Counted from the stretch's first letter, positions 45,801-57,190 are shown. The stretch: 64,000 nt of DNA from Aphrophora alni (GCA_963513935.1 OY740769.1:38033120-38097119), one strand, 5' to 3'. Notes: a model not told the origin generated them from the letters alone. A program made the numbers and translations.

Positions 45801-48800
45801 AATACTTAATATTAACAACAATAATCCAACCTAAATAGTAAATAGTGCACTAGAATTGAAACCACAAAAGAGCTAGATCAAAAATAACATCGATGAACTG
45901 TTCTTGCTGAGTCAATGGGAATTTCCTGATGGGTGATAAATCAAAACACGACCAGATGAAAATGTATTGTGAAATCCTTATATTTCGTAACTAAATAATG
46001 GATGTATATAATTATTAATAATATCACTACATCTATATAGGTACAGTAAAAATTTTACTTTTAATCATATTTAACGGTACTCACCGTATGAGCCCATCCT
46101 GCATAGTTTCCATACAAATTCCTAAAGTATTCTCCTATTTCATTGTATATTTTATCTGTAACAGTCTTCTTTAATTTCAGATGAGGCATGTATCTTTTAC
46201 TGATTTGGAATACATGAGTGTCGACTGGGATAGCTTCCAAGTGATTCAATGACATTAAACATATGCAATCTGCAACCTAATGCATAACATACACAATATT
46301 TGTTTAAACACATTCTTGTTGGGATATCATCATGGTACTTACTCACTCAGTCCTGACATGCAAAACAATGTTTACACAGACTTACTGAATCTAATAATTG
46401 TACATATTACCACATCATAATTCCATATAAAACCATAATATATAAATGTGATCAAGAAAAGCCCAAATGATAAATTTGAAAGAAAAAAAACTACCACTTG
46501 TTACACTTCACTTAACTTATATATCTGTTTTTGGGAACTTCATTATTTTCAATGTACAAAATGTGATGTAAGTTGAATTATACTATAAATATAAGGGAAA
46601 AACTGTTTAAAATGGTCATTATTTGATATTTCCAAATTTTAATAGGTTTCTTTCTACACAACTCCCTAATATCAAAATCTATCTTAATTTTTATTCTTGT
46701 GTCATGCTTTCTATAGACGACAAACAATGGATGAGAGACAGATGGATTGTCCAAAATCACTTTTTTTGGTTTAATTTGACCATGAAATGTACAGATGTGC
46801 GAGATAAATGGTACAAAAACATGGTACAAACTTTCTCACACACCCATCCACAAAACCAAATACTAATAAAAAATGACGTTTGTCGTCATCTGTCCAAAAA
46901 CAGTTTAAAAGGAAAAAATGTAAATTACTTTATTAATTTTAAAGTGACAACAGTAGGTTTTTGGTGAAACTCCATAATAAAGGGGAAATGATTACTTGTA
47001 CAAATATAAATTCAAAAATTTTACGAAACATATGTGAAATTATACTTGTTGAAGTAATAATTTTTCCTTAATTACTTTATTATTAAGTTTTCCCCTATAT
47101 ATTTCTTATTAGAAATAAGTTGCTATAGGTCCCTCTTATGAAATTATTTTAAACGATATTTATACATCTAAGCCTAACTCGTTCTAAACATAAAACATTT
47201 TTGATTTAAATTAAGTTTTTAATGACAGAAGTCGAGGTGTTTTCATATAAATTATTCCAGAACCATAATTTTCTTTTACTTATGATTTGGCACACACATT
47301 GAGGTTGTTAATCTTCACATGTTATAAAAGTTTTAACGAAATCGTATAGCCTAGCTGATTATGAGAATTTAACCTTTTATAACAAGCATAAAACATTTTT
47401 GATTTAAATTAAGTTTTTAATGACAGAATTCAAGGATAGTTTTCATATATAAATTATTTCAGAACCGTAATTTTCTTTTACACACTTATTGGAGGTGTTA
47501 ATCTTCAGATTTTATTAAAGTTTTAAAGAAATCGTATAGCTGATTATGAGAATTTTCATCTTTTAGAACAAGGTCTAAAGACAAGATTTTTTTTGTTGTT
47601 TACCCATAGCTTATAATTCAGCATTTTTGGTGTGATGGAGACCATTACATTTTCTTTGACTTCTAAGAGTCTATTTTTAGAAAAATGTTATAAGAATTGT
47701 TAAAGCCAATTTTGAGTTTTATTCTTGTAGCAGCTACCTTCAAATTTTGAACTAATGAAGAAGCAGAAAAAAAATCACTATAGATATGGTTAAAAAAAAA
47801 AATATAATAAATGTGATAAAAATCGTTTTATTTGTTTAAACTATACACCAATGCACGGCCATCAAGTTGACAGTCAAACACAATTCCAAAAACCACTTTT
47901 TGGTCCCTTAATACAGTTAACGTTGAATTTTTGCTATTACCACATTTTACTTATTCTACACCGAAGTGGACAAGTACCAATATATAAATTTCGTGGTGGT
48001 TAAAAAAAGTAATGTATAAAACGGAAAGTTCCATTTTTAGGTTCCCTGAATTACTTATGTACAGAATGTGAGTTTTTGGCAGTCAGCCTGTAATGAGGGA
48101 AATTTACTTAGTGGCTATCAGATTTCCATTTTAAACAAACTAGACCCTTTCAGCTTGGAGATGTATGTTGGGAGCGTAGGGAGCTTGGCAACAATAGGTG
48201 TTCTTTGCTTGATCTATAAACTATCTCAGATGTGAAAAATTAAGTGGTACGTTGTCTTGATGGAACTGCCTAATTCTTGTTACTCACAAGGCCTGGAACA
48301 GCATCAAGAAGGCGATGAAGACCTCCAGGTAATTTTTTGGGTCTTAAAAAGTGTACTCATAATGCACCTTTGTTTTAGGTGTAATATGCCTATCACCATT
48401 TGCAGAGTTTAGCATGTTCTGCAAGGCTTTTAGACATCATGTTGCTTTTGTTACGTTGTTAGCAGCTTTGTCACAAATATTGCAGAACTTTATGAAAAAT
48501 CGAATCATTGATCAAAATTTAATTTAACAAACTAATGCTTACTCTCACCTAGTTTACACATTTTGAACAATGCTGAATAACTTATTATTTTAGCTCGTTC
48601 AGGGCCTACTAAAATATGAATAGTTCTTATTGATCAACCATATTTGAAACAACTGTAAAACTCTTTAATTTGTTTGATACAACTGTAAAACTCTTTAATT
48701 TGTTTGATACCCAAAAAAAGAAGCTGAATCTTCTAAATTGTTATCTTTTTCAGTATCGTTCATTGATGCAATATCACTGCTCAAGCCTTTTCATGGAAAA

Positions 48801-51800
48801 TGAAAATTTGATGGGCACTGAGTACACACCCCTCACTTACAAGCCGACTGCTATTGATTTATTCCCTTTGCAAGTGTGAAAAATAAATGAAGCTACACTC
48901 CACCTCCCATGCTTCATTTGTTTTTACACGAAAAATACAGATCAGGTACTTTTCATATGAACTTCGTATAAAAATAATATTTCTAGTGGGTTTCTAGAAA
49001 TTTGCACATGCATAGTAACAGAGATAGGGAGAAATATATATAAAATTTAAAAAATGTTAAAGAAGGATGGGTATCACTGTGGGTGAAGATTTGACAGCAT
49101 GGCGACTTGCTGTTTATGGAAGAGCTGTTGAATTATTTGGGCTCCTAATGTGTGGTCTATGGACGGTCATTTTTCTTGGATTGATGAACAGGGAAAGGGA
49201 AGTACGGTGGCGTCAATTTCAGAGTTAAATTAATGTTTATAACTATACTACTATATATGTTTATATCTACGGTCATTTTGTTCTATATATTTATTAATAT
49301 TTGTTCATATTGTGCGTTTTCTGATTTATACAAACTGGAATGTTATTATTGTGTCAAACTGTCTAACAAGTTAGTTTCTATAAAGTCGAATTGTTTGTTT
49401 ATTTGTTGAATTTTTGTGATCAGGTGTTTGTTAAATTATAAATATGTTTCATAATTTATTTTGATTTGCTTTTAATTTAATGAAGTGATTTATATCACTG
49501 TTTACAATATTTCAGTTGATCTTAACCAATTTCTTTTGGTACTGTTTAATAAATGACGTTTTCCAGATAATAATATTGTAGTATTTAATTGTGGAGTGGG
49601 AATGCTGCAGAATTTGCAAGGTGTTTATTATGTCAAACTTTGTTTTTTCAAAAGTATTTTGTGTTTTCTATTATTATATCTGTTTTGTTGGTAAATTCTA
49701 ATTATGTGAGTGTGTTTTTTTATTATTTGTTTGTTGTCTGTATGTCTGAGTGTGAATATCCTTCGGAAGCATTTTTTGCTCTACACCTTGGAGTGTTCTT
49801 TGCGAAAAATCCTTGCGTAGTCTCTGTGCATCCTGATGACAAATTGTGATGTTGGTAGGGCTGAAATGGTCTTGGTTTTTCTCTGTGCTCCACAACTTCT
49901 TTCGTGAGCATTGTCTTTGTATCCAGAGTTCTTAAAGTTGTACATGTTAATGCTCAAGCTTTGCAGGGGCATATTAATGAATTTCGAGACATTTTTCGCC
50001 TTTAAAACTGTTCGCTATTCTTATTTCGGAGTCTTGCCAACCAAGTAAGATTCCTTCTGATTCAGTCTATTTGCAGAGTTATATATATTTTTGCAAAGAT
50101 CAAGTAAGCAAACAAGGTGGAGGAGTGGCAGTTTTAAAAAAATCTTGTATAAAGGTGCCTATTTTACTAAATTCAGAAACTACTTATTCGGCTAAACCTT
50201 AATATATGTTCTTTGACAAAAAATTGGCATCTGTAAATATCCTTTTTGGAGTGTGCTATAGACCACCTAAGGTACTGTAGGTTTAATGTCTGCCTTCGAA
50301 TCTGATCTTATTAAACTTAGCCAGCATATGTATATGTTATTGTTACAGGCGATTTTAACACAGATTTACTGAGAAACGTTGATTTTCGCTATACTCAACT
50401 CACAACTATGTTTTACTCTTTGAATATGTCAGCTCTTTCTTTACAGGCGACTCGCAACACTGGCATTTCTAGTATATTGTTGGATCTCATAGCCGTAAGT
50501 GATGAGAGCCATGTGGTACATCATGGTCAAATCAATTTTATTTCAGTTCCTGCTTTATCAAAACATGATTTGATTTTATTGTGTATTTAGTGGGAAAATA
50601 TAAACATAATCAAAATTTTGTTTATTATAAAAAGTACAAAAACGTTGATAACTTTACTTTCATGTCTGATTTAAACAGTTTTCCTGTGGAAGATATCATA
50701 TATACAAACAATATAAATTCTATAATTTCCAAGTTTAATAATAATTTACTGGCACTTTATGATAAGCATGAACTAGTAAAAAAAATAAAATAATAAAAAC
50801 GGATTTCTAAACATTCAGCTCTTTGGATGACAAGGTGTTTTGATGAATCAGCATGATGCTGCCTTTCGCAGAGCTAGAAGATCCCGCATTTCTGATGATT
50901 TAAATGACTACCGCCGCTTAAGAAATGAAGTGAAGCAGGAGTTAAGAAACTCAAAAATTAGATACATTTATAACGCTTTGTCAACTAACAATCATCAGCT
51001 CAAATGTGGCGTGCTGTTAAGAAAGTAGGTGTCGGTAAAGTAAAGCCTGATTCCCCTGTCTCTCTTGATCCTAAGTTGTTAAATAGTTAATTTAACTGAT
51101 GTACCAACCAGGAGATCTTGCTGCAGCAGTAGATTTTACCAATAATATTAAATCAAGTATTGCATCCCATGATAATATTAATGCATTTATCTTTACTTTG
51201 ATGTCAATATGAAGTAAAGCTGTTGGATCCGATCCTATTCCAATTAACTATTTAAGGGAAAATAATCTCCTTAATAGTTATCAGTCTGGTTTTCAGAAGG
51301 GTCATCGTACAAGTTTGGCTCTTCTCTGTGTTACTGAGGACATCCAGCAAGCTATGGATTAGCAGAAAGCTACGTTTTTAGTTTTGTTTGATTTTTCAAA
51401 AGCATTTGAGTGTTTATATCATCCATTATTATTGGCTAAATTGATGAAGCTGGGATTTTCGGCGGAATTTGTTAAATGGTTTTGAGTCTAATTTGTTTCG
51501 AAGATGCTTTTGTGTAAAGTCTGCTGAGAAGTGGTCTTCCTGGGAACGTATTTTTTAGGGGAATTCCCCAGGGTTCTTGGTCCTTATTTAGGATGTATAA
51601 AAATGATGTATATAACATACTGAAATATTTGAAGTTTCATTTGTATGCTGTACTTGCAAGTAAATAATCATTTTCATGTCTCAGAAATGGCTGAGACTAT
51701 AGACAAAATAAATATTGATATTAATACTATTGAATATTGGGCTGTTAGAAATGGACTGACGTTAAAACACAGTAAAACTAAATCTAAATGTATCTGTTGT

Positions 51801-54800
51801 AAAAGATTTGCAAATCATTAATTTAAGTAGTAGTGCAAAAATTTCAGTAAAAGGCAATGATTTGCTTTATTGTTTTAAAGTAAACAATCTTGCTCTCACA
51901 ATAAACAAAACTCTAAGCTGGACAGACCATGTTATTACCACGTCCAGTAGATTACTTGCTGGCATGCACATTTTGAAGAAGGTTAAAGATTGCTTGCTGT
52001 TTAATTATAGAGTGTAGCTGGTGAAAAAAAAACATTATTTTTTCTATATTTTAACTATTGTGATACTATCATCAATGACATGACTGTAGAATTCGCTAAT
52101 AAACTTCAGCATGCTCATAATTATTGTTTATGGTTCGCTTTTGACAACGTGATGATCATGTTATAAAATATTGTAACCAAGTTTCAATTCTAAAACTTAG
52201 TTCTTATCGAAACTATCATATTTGTTGCTATTGAGCGCTATTTTGTATACTGGGATGCCTTGCTACCTGGAGTAAGGCATCCCAGACACCTACCCAAACA
52301 GTTGGAGGGTTTGTTTTTATTATTATTATTATGAAGCTGAAATTCCAAAGTTTAAAAAAAGATAATATCACATACAAAATATTTTTACTCTACAAAATTT
52401 ATTTTTGTTTACTTTTGCGCCAATTCCAGTAAGTTTTATCAATTCTGTTTTTGCCTCTGCATAAGGAAGTTTCTGCAGTTTTGTCAACCAATCCATGCCA
52501 CCATATGCCATTATTTTAACAGCTGATTCATGGATGTATTTGGCTCTGTAACCGAATCCTTCTTGCCTTAACTTTGCAAAGACTGAAGGTTCTGCCAATG
52601 CAGATACTGAAGGGAAATCATAATATGTCTGTCCATCAAGTTCACAAATTTTTTCTCCATAAAATATACACAACTTTTCCACCATTGAAGAAATCCTAAA
52701 AAAAAATAAAAATATTTTTTTAAAATAGTTTTTCTATATAAATTTATACTTTCTTATTTTCTCTACACACATACATATATATCCTGCCAAATAAATATGG
52801 TTGTTTTATCAACCACTTACTTCCATGTAATTAAATAAAGTAGACAACAAAAAAATTCTTGGTCTTGGTACTTATACACTTGGACAGTCAGTGTATAAAC
52901 ATCCCTATTTCTTCCACTTTTGTTGCTGTTGTATTTTCCATATGTTATATTATTCTCTTATATTTTTTATGTATTTATTAGTCTAAAGTACATAAGTCAA
53001 ACAAAAACATTAATATTAGACAAAATAAACCATCTCTTCCACTAACCTTGCTATGAAGTTGTTGGAGGAACAAATAAAAGAAAACACATTTTCAACTGGA
53101 TCTTGTCTTAGAATTCTCACACCATAAAACTGACTAGCCACTTCTTTAAAATAAGGATCTCTTGATGACCAATAAGAATACAATTCTTTTAGGTTTTCAT
53201 CTAATCTTAAATAGTCTGAAAGAATCTTATCATATTTAGCAGAGTTAGTTTCAAGTTCTTGTTTCTTTTTGTGGTTATTTTCTGTTATTTCCGTTACTTC
53301 GTATTTGATGTACTTATCAGTTTGAGACAATGTCCACACTCGATTTCCTATTACACCTCTGTATTTATCATTCTCTATTTTCTTCCACCTGTACAATAAA
53401 ATAAAACATTCAAATTAAATTTTATTTAAGAATATATTACATTTAAACACTTTAGAATAAATTCTTAAATATTATTTTCCCTTTCATAATTTGAATTCAG
53501 AAAACTGTAGAGACAATTTTTTACTTTTACACAAGAAATAGAGAACTTTTTTTTGGTTTAGATAATTTGAATAGATTTTTTGTGTATATTGTCCACATAC
53601 TTGTAATTTTATTGTGATGTTAAAAACCTTAGCATGAACATTGCTATATAATAAAAATATTTCACTGATAATAAAACATACACTTTAAACCTGCCATAAA
53701 TAAAGGCAATTAAAGACTAAGAAAATAATAAGTTTCTTATAGGATAATTTAAAACATTTTGTTTATACTTCTCAAAATTAGAAAGGGTTTTAAATTCTTC
53801 TGACATAGTGTACGAGTTCTATATTATTTTATATGTTTGTAATATTATCATAAATCGTCAAAGCTTTTTCAATTCCAACACTAAACTGAATTCACATTTT
53901 ATAATTTTATTCTTTTTAAAATTCATATCAGTACAATTTTGATTAATTAATAAAATATGACGGTTTAACTGACAATAGTTCTGAAAGAACTTCCATCTCC
54001 AAATCTGACTTTTGTATTTTCCTTAAAGCACTATGGGAAGAGAGAGGAGGGTGTTTACAAGTTGTATTTGTTCACAGCTGGTTTCTTTAGTTTTATATTT
54101 TAATATACAAAATGGTACTCAAAAATAACTAGTATGATGTTTCAAAAAGTTTTCTTCAACTCACAACTCCAATCTCTTTTAAAGTACCCTTCTCTTGAAT
54201 TAATGTAATTGTTCCAACGTTTTCTACATTGCCAAAAACAGTTTTAAAATTCTTCAGTGTTGAAGTTGTTTAAAGCTTCAGCATTTTCTGTTACAATTAT
54301 AATGTTTTATAATTAAACTGTTGTTTTTGATGAATTCATTTTCAGTATCCAGGTCACTATTATTTTAAAATAAAGTTTCTTACCTTTGTTTCCGTCAAGT
54401 GACCTCTAACAGATGGTCAGTCGATGTCCGGTAGCCAGAAGGTGTACACCAAAATAGGACTTTTAATGTGATATGTGTGTTTTATGAATAATTTTAGTGT
54501 TTGACGACCTCGGTCGAGTAATTTAAATTAATATACCTGTGTCTGAAGATGGGATAAAAGTCCCGAAACGCGTCACGATTACAAAAAAGAGGTCACTTGA
54601 CGGAAACAAAGGTAAGTTGTTTTTGAGCTAATTGTAATATTTAAATGAAGTTGGGCGCCATTTTGTAATATTTATTACCAAAAAAATAAAAATAATAAAA
54701 AAAGAAATACTCTTGAAGAGAGTATTGAAAATTTCTAATTGGGTCGTAAGTTCGTTTATAGTGTACTCTGGAGAATTTCAAATAAAAATACAGAATCCAA

Positions 54801-57190
54801 TTTCTGAAATGTACATTTAATTATTTTTTAAAAAATTATAGATTGTATACAAGTTAAAATATTTCCTGAAAAAAAACATAAAACATCACATTTTTTATAA
54901 CATCATAAAATTATAATAATTCATCCATACTTAATTTATAATTAATTTTGTGGTTGCAACCTAATTCAAAATAAAAATCTTTCATATATGAAAATACAAT
55001 ACAATTATACTCAAAATTTACAATATTTTTATATTACCAAATTTCTTTTTACTAATTACTTATTCTCTAAACATCAAATCTAATAAAATCAACTCATGAA
55101 TGTTTTTTTATTAAAGTTTATAATCATTATTTTCTAAAGCACATATTTCTCTTATTTGAAGCCATGTGATATCTCTGCAAACATCCTAGCCAAAATTTGT
55201 TAATAAACTGTATGTTCCAGTTATTTTTATGTTTAGGTTTTTATGAAACATAATTTGAGCATGTCATACCAAGCATGCTAACACTGAAGTTAAATTCTGC
55301 AATATACTTAAAATTTTCATTGGATTCAAACTATTTCTTTGTTCAAACCGCATGTAATCTTTTGAATTCAAATCACATCTATTAAAAAGTATCTTATTGA
55401 AAACATCCCTCTCTGTAAAATATAACTTATTCAATTTTTATATCTCATTTCTGAGAAAATCACTTATGGTCTTGATTTATTCTCTATTCAAAAATAACTT
55501 ATTGTCTGTAAAACATCCTATCTCCTCAAACACAACGTCTTGTCTCTAAAACATCCTATCCCCTAGAACACCATGTCTTGTCTAATTTCTTCAGCTTTTT
55601 CCTGTCTCCACCTTTACACACAACACACTGTTGTCACATTTCTTAAAGTTTTATGCATATTTTAGTTTTACACTGTTGTCATATTTCTCTTATATCTAAT
55701 ATTATATAAGTTTTTTTTTATTAATATATTTTTACAAATCTCTCTGACTATTAAGTACTAATTAACTTCCTTATTTAACTATATCTATTATTATTATTAT
55801 ATAACAGAATACATTCCCTATTCACTGCCTTGAGTCAAACTACTTTTCTAGTCAGACCAAGTTTACATAACCGAAAATGTACCATATTACACAGTTTATT
55901 GATGTCTGCAAAAGGGAACAGAAACAAGTAGCATGGAATAAGGTCGGATAATAGTTGAGGGATATTAATGGTTGAGGGACAACAGCTATGTTGTTTCTGG
56001 GCGATTTATTGACGAGTGGATATTGTCATGTTTGAAAAATTCGGTCACTGTTACACCAAGCACTTCACACAGTCTTGTTCAATGCCCTTAATACCTCCAA
56101 ATAAAACGACTGATTCACTGTTTCGCCATGAGTGAAACAAAAATGACATCAAAAAGAGAAATTAAAATGGCATTGACGGTGGATTGGACTTATCACACCT
56201 TCTTGGGTCTTGGTGAATTCAGTATCTTTCATTTCTGTGTCATAACCCTAGCCCCAAGACTCATCTCTGACCACAACTTTAGAAAGAAACATTTTGAATT
56301 TTTTCCCACAAATCTTGACAGACATTAAAACAATTTTTTGTTTTATCCTGTTACCAAACAAGACATAAATTTGCCCGAATTGGGTTTGATTTTCAAAACT
56401 TCTGATAACAACAACTAACATGCAGTCCAAAAAACCAGTTATTTAATTTATAAGTCTCTACAATTATCCACTGTGTAGCAAAATTTTCAAGATTTTTATC
56501 TTTCCGGCTTGTTGATGTCATTCTCCATGGTCTTCAACTGATGAAAAGCTTGTAAAATCAACAGCTGTTTTCCTTAAAAAAATTCACACACTCCTTGTTC
56601 TGTACCAGCCAACATGAAAATTGTCAAACTTCTTTGCAGGGACTTAGAAAAAAGGCAAACACAAATGAACCTGTCGTCACAGAACAAAATGACTTAAGGG
56701 ACTAATCCAGTGAATAGTGTTTACCAACACTTCACACATCACATTAGAATTCTAGTTACTTTTAGATACACCTCTCCTAAGCTAAGATATTATTATGAGT
56801 TTTAATAAACAAAATAAACTAACCTTGTAAGAGTTAAAAATTCTTTATGTAACATGTTACTTGTCAAGGAATGGAAAACATATCAATTGTAACTCCAAAT
56901 TTTCAAAAAAAGTTACCCTTGCCACAGAAAATGTGAGGTGAACAACAACCTAGTCCTGTGAGATTACTACACTATAATAATAACAATTCAGCACCTTCTT
57001 CACATGGAACATTTATTTTGTGAATTTACTAGAAAAGTTTAAATCTTCAACATTTATTGGGAGTGTGAGATTTCCTGCCTGCTTATATTACTGATATAAA
57101 TTCAAACTTGTCTCACCTGAAACATTGACCACCTAACAACGATATTTTTAACTGCATGTCAGATTTGTTACACTTGAGTTCCCCTTTCAT
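42728..57190 (-). CDS. OGG1: 8-oxoguanine DNA glycosylase/AP lyase, five exons
   Basis: Removes 8-oxoguanine opposite cytosine and nicks the abasic strand, in nucleus and mitochondria (base-excision repair). Exons on the minus strand: 57190-57117, 53388-53047, 52695-52413, 46276-46085, 42829-42728. They sum to 993 nt, with all junctions GT/AG and in phase, giving 330 residues (human alpha form 345). Seen: LLGGQCFRWKK; NRVWTLSQTDKY; YWSSRDPYFKEVASQFYGVR; LRQDPVENVFSFICSSNNFI with AR; GFGYRAKYI; the helix-hairpin-helix GIGAKVADCICLM with catalytic Lys at residue 233; IPVDTHVF with catalytic Asp at 252 (same 19-residue spacing as human K249/D268); YAGWAHT and VLFCADL. The tail KKKKLK may be a nuclear signal. 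The first in-frame ATG after an upstream stop (TAG at 57247-57245) gives MKGELKCN; a further 5' coding exon cannot be excluded. Introns hold many transposons but no exon is hit. Confidence 0.95.
43262..43711 (+). pseudogene. Tigger/pogo element, 5' end with CENP-B HTH start
   Basis: CAATAGAACCGTGTTAATCT and GGCACTCGG at 43262 resemble the Tigger/pogo terminal repeat (CAGTAGAACCTCGTTAATCC GGCA). Downstream at 43587 a frame encodes PNLRKQKHVTLTIHKKLDII and CRLEKGENRINI, the first helices of a CENP-B-type DNA-binding domain, then stops after EEDP. The catalytic part is missing. Within OGG1 intron 4. Confidence 0.65.
43792..45375 (+). pseudogene. IS630/Tc1-type transposase split by a MITE
   Basis: Left part: DYQKGMNFKNFRGRLTEKLI, PKLPAQS and LDNTPYHNSQLDKV (second catalytic Asp in the DNAPYH block). 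Right part from 45070: NMLKIQLYELIKLDKLRHKV with YAID, EKGHLMLKLLPYYPDLNPIK (block PPYHPDLNPIE) and LIWEDVKK, to about 45375. The sequence between (43923-45021) is a separate insertion. The right part has frameshifts and stops. The N-terminal domain is absent. On the strand opposite to OGG1, inside its intron 4. Confidence 0.85.
43923..45021. mobile_element. 1.1-kb MITE with TA duplication, nested
   Basis: Starts CTACAACGAAAATT and ends, inverted, CTACAACGGAAATTCG; TA is outside both ends (43921-43922, 45022-45023). It interrupts the transposase right after the codons for QLDK; removing the insert and one TA continues with GTA CCT ACT, giving the family's QLDK-x-P-T. Its body has no recognisable gene; a short open frame at 43912-44109 crosses the junction and is fortuitous. 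Confidence 0.85.
45380..46080. other. Gene-free stretch (OGG1 intron 4)
   Basis: AT-rich, nothing recognised. Confidence 0.4.
46085..46276 (-). CDS. OGG1: OGG1 exon 4
   Basis: Acceptor TATGCATTAG, donor ACG|GTGAGT; exactly 64 codons, VADCICLMSLNHLEAIPVDT to NYAGWAHT. Contains the catalytic Asp and the His two residues later (VDTH). Confidence 0.95.
46790..46870 (+). repeat. Single unit related to the 59.2-kb satellite
   Basis: The words GTACAAACTTTCTCACACAC, CCATC and ACTAATAA parallel the satellite unit (GCACAAACTTTCTCACATAC, CCATAC, ACTAATAATC). One partial copy in OGG1 intron 3. Confidence 0.5.
47187..47580 (+). repeat. Tandem duplication, period ~198 bp
   Basis: CATAAAACATTTTTGATTTA at 47189 recurs at 47387. 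The following text (TTAAGTTTTTAATGACAGA, TTTCAGAACC.TAATTTTCTT, GTTAATCTTCA, AAATCGTATAGC, GCTGATTATGAGAATTT) repeats in the same order with small indels. OGG1 intron 3. Confidence 0.9.
47590..48130. other. Gene-free stretch (OGG1 intron 3)
   Basis: AT-rich. The short text TTGGCAGTCAGCCTRTRAGT at about 48077 also occurs at about 57533, hinting at a further old repeat. Confidence 0.35.
48150..48320 (-). pseudogene. Possible mariner-like transposase scrap
   Basis: Minus strand reads RIRQFHQDNVPLNFSHLR and then QAPYAPNIHL, weakly like the FHQDNAPAH....PPYSPDL blocks of mariner-type transposases. Short and broken; composition chance is not excluded. Confidence 0.35.
48649..48708 (+). repeat. Perfect 30-bp tandem duplication
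   Basis: ACAACTGTAAAACTCTTTAA + TTTGTTTGAT occurs twice head to tail without mismatch. Confidence 0.95.
48900..49920. other. Gene-free stretch (OGG1 intron 3)
   Basis: AT-rich. The frame 49589-49849 lies just 5' of the retrotransposon and could be the decayed end of its ORF1 or 5' leader, but shows no motif. Confidence 0.35.
49928..52331 (+). pseudogene. Non-LTR retrotransposon ORF2, decayed, (TTA)n tail
   Basis: Begins VLKVVHVNAQALQGHINEFR, the start of an APE-type endonuclease. Then QGGGVAVLKKSC, FGVCYRPPK, GDFNTDLLRN, TRNTGISSILLDLIAVSDE and LSKHDL follow the endonuclease order. Reverse transcriptase: NSYQSGFQKGHRTSLALLCV, VLFDFSKAFECLYHPLLLAK (motif A Asp present), EFPRVLGPY (degraded GVPQGSVLGP), a damaged YADD, then NTIEYWAVRNGLTLKHSKTK and INKTLSWTDHV. 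The 3' end is a TTATTATTATTATTATTA tail at about 52314-52330. The tail and blocks fit CR1/I-like clades. Many stops and frame changes. It lies in OGG1 intron 3, antisense, its tail ending only about 80 bp from exon 3. Confidence 0.9.
52413..52695 (-). CDS. OGG1: OGG1 exon 3
   Basis: Acceptor TTTTTTAG, donor AAA|GTAAAC. Runs from RISSMVEKLCIFYGEKIC to LTGIGAK; the last codon is the catalytic lysine. The Tyr-Arg pair of GFGYRAK, which wedges into DNA in the human enzyme, is present. Confidence 0.95.
53047..53388 (-). CDS. OGG1: OGG1 exon 2
   Basis: Acceptor TTTATTGTACAG, donor AG|GTTAGT. Carries the rest of the N-terminal domain and the start of the glycosylase core. The SSNN motif whose Asn contacts the orphaned cytosine is present; the third Asn of the human NNN run is Phe here. 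Confidence 0.95.
53400..54375. other. Gene-free stretch (OGG1 intron 1)
   Basis: AT-rich, nothing recognised. Confidence 0.4.
54379..54616 (+). mobile_element. 238-bp element, 29-bp perfect inverted ends, hammerhead-like core
   Basis: 54379-54407 is the exact reverse complement of 54588-54616; outer bases CTTACCTTTGTTTCCGTCAA. The interior is less AT-rich than the surroundings. At 54543-54569 it reads CTGAAGA, TGGGA, a short loop, TCCC, GAAAC: the arrangement of a hammerhead ribozyme core (CUGAUGA, stem II, GAAA) with one change in the first box. CGTCA after GAAACG (54571-54575) can pair with TGACG at 54502-54506, where a third stem would lie. Text of the type GAAGATG...CGAAACGCGTC is known to me from Penelope-like elements. 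No reading frame, no clear target duplication. Element class is inference. Confidence 0.6.
54620..56020. other. Gene-free stretch (OGG1 intron 1)
   Basis: AT-rich. Weak local duplications at 55500-55580 (AAAACATCCTATC.CCT twice) and 55620-55690 (ACACTGTTGTCAYATTTCT twice). No gene. Confidence 0.45.
56030..56640 (-). pseudogene. mariner-type transposase (Mos1/GVQW-like), broken
   Basis: Minus strand, in order: SFSSVEDHGE and HQQAGKIKILKILLHSG (about 56545), VVVRDESWG (56260; first catalytic Asp lost from the GDESW block, which reads RDESW), GYDTEMKDTEFTKTQEGV (56230), PPSMPF-FLFLMSF (56160) and HGETVNQSFYLEVLRALNKT (about 56120-56060). The order is that of mariner-type transposases from the HTH linker to the region before the second Asp. 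Stops and frameshifts throughout. Lies in OGG1 intron 1, same strand as OGG1. Confidence 0.8.
57117..57190 (-). CDS. OGG1: OGG1 exon 1
   Basis: Encodes MKGELKCNKSDMQLKISLLG then GQCF and two bases of an Arg codon; donor CAG|GTGAGA. SLLGGQCFRW is the conserved entry of the N-terminal OGG domain. The start could be further 5' if TTTTAG at about 57250-57245 is a splice acceptor rather than a stop. Confidence 0.85.

Noticed and set aside
46578..46967. Overlapping open frames on both strands in OGG1 intron 3
   Set aside because: No match to OGG1, which is complete without them; part of the region is related to the 59-kb satellite.
49698..49972. Three overlapping minus-strand frames near the retrotransposon 5' end
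   Set aside because: They are shadows opposite the plus-strand element and lack any motif.
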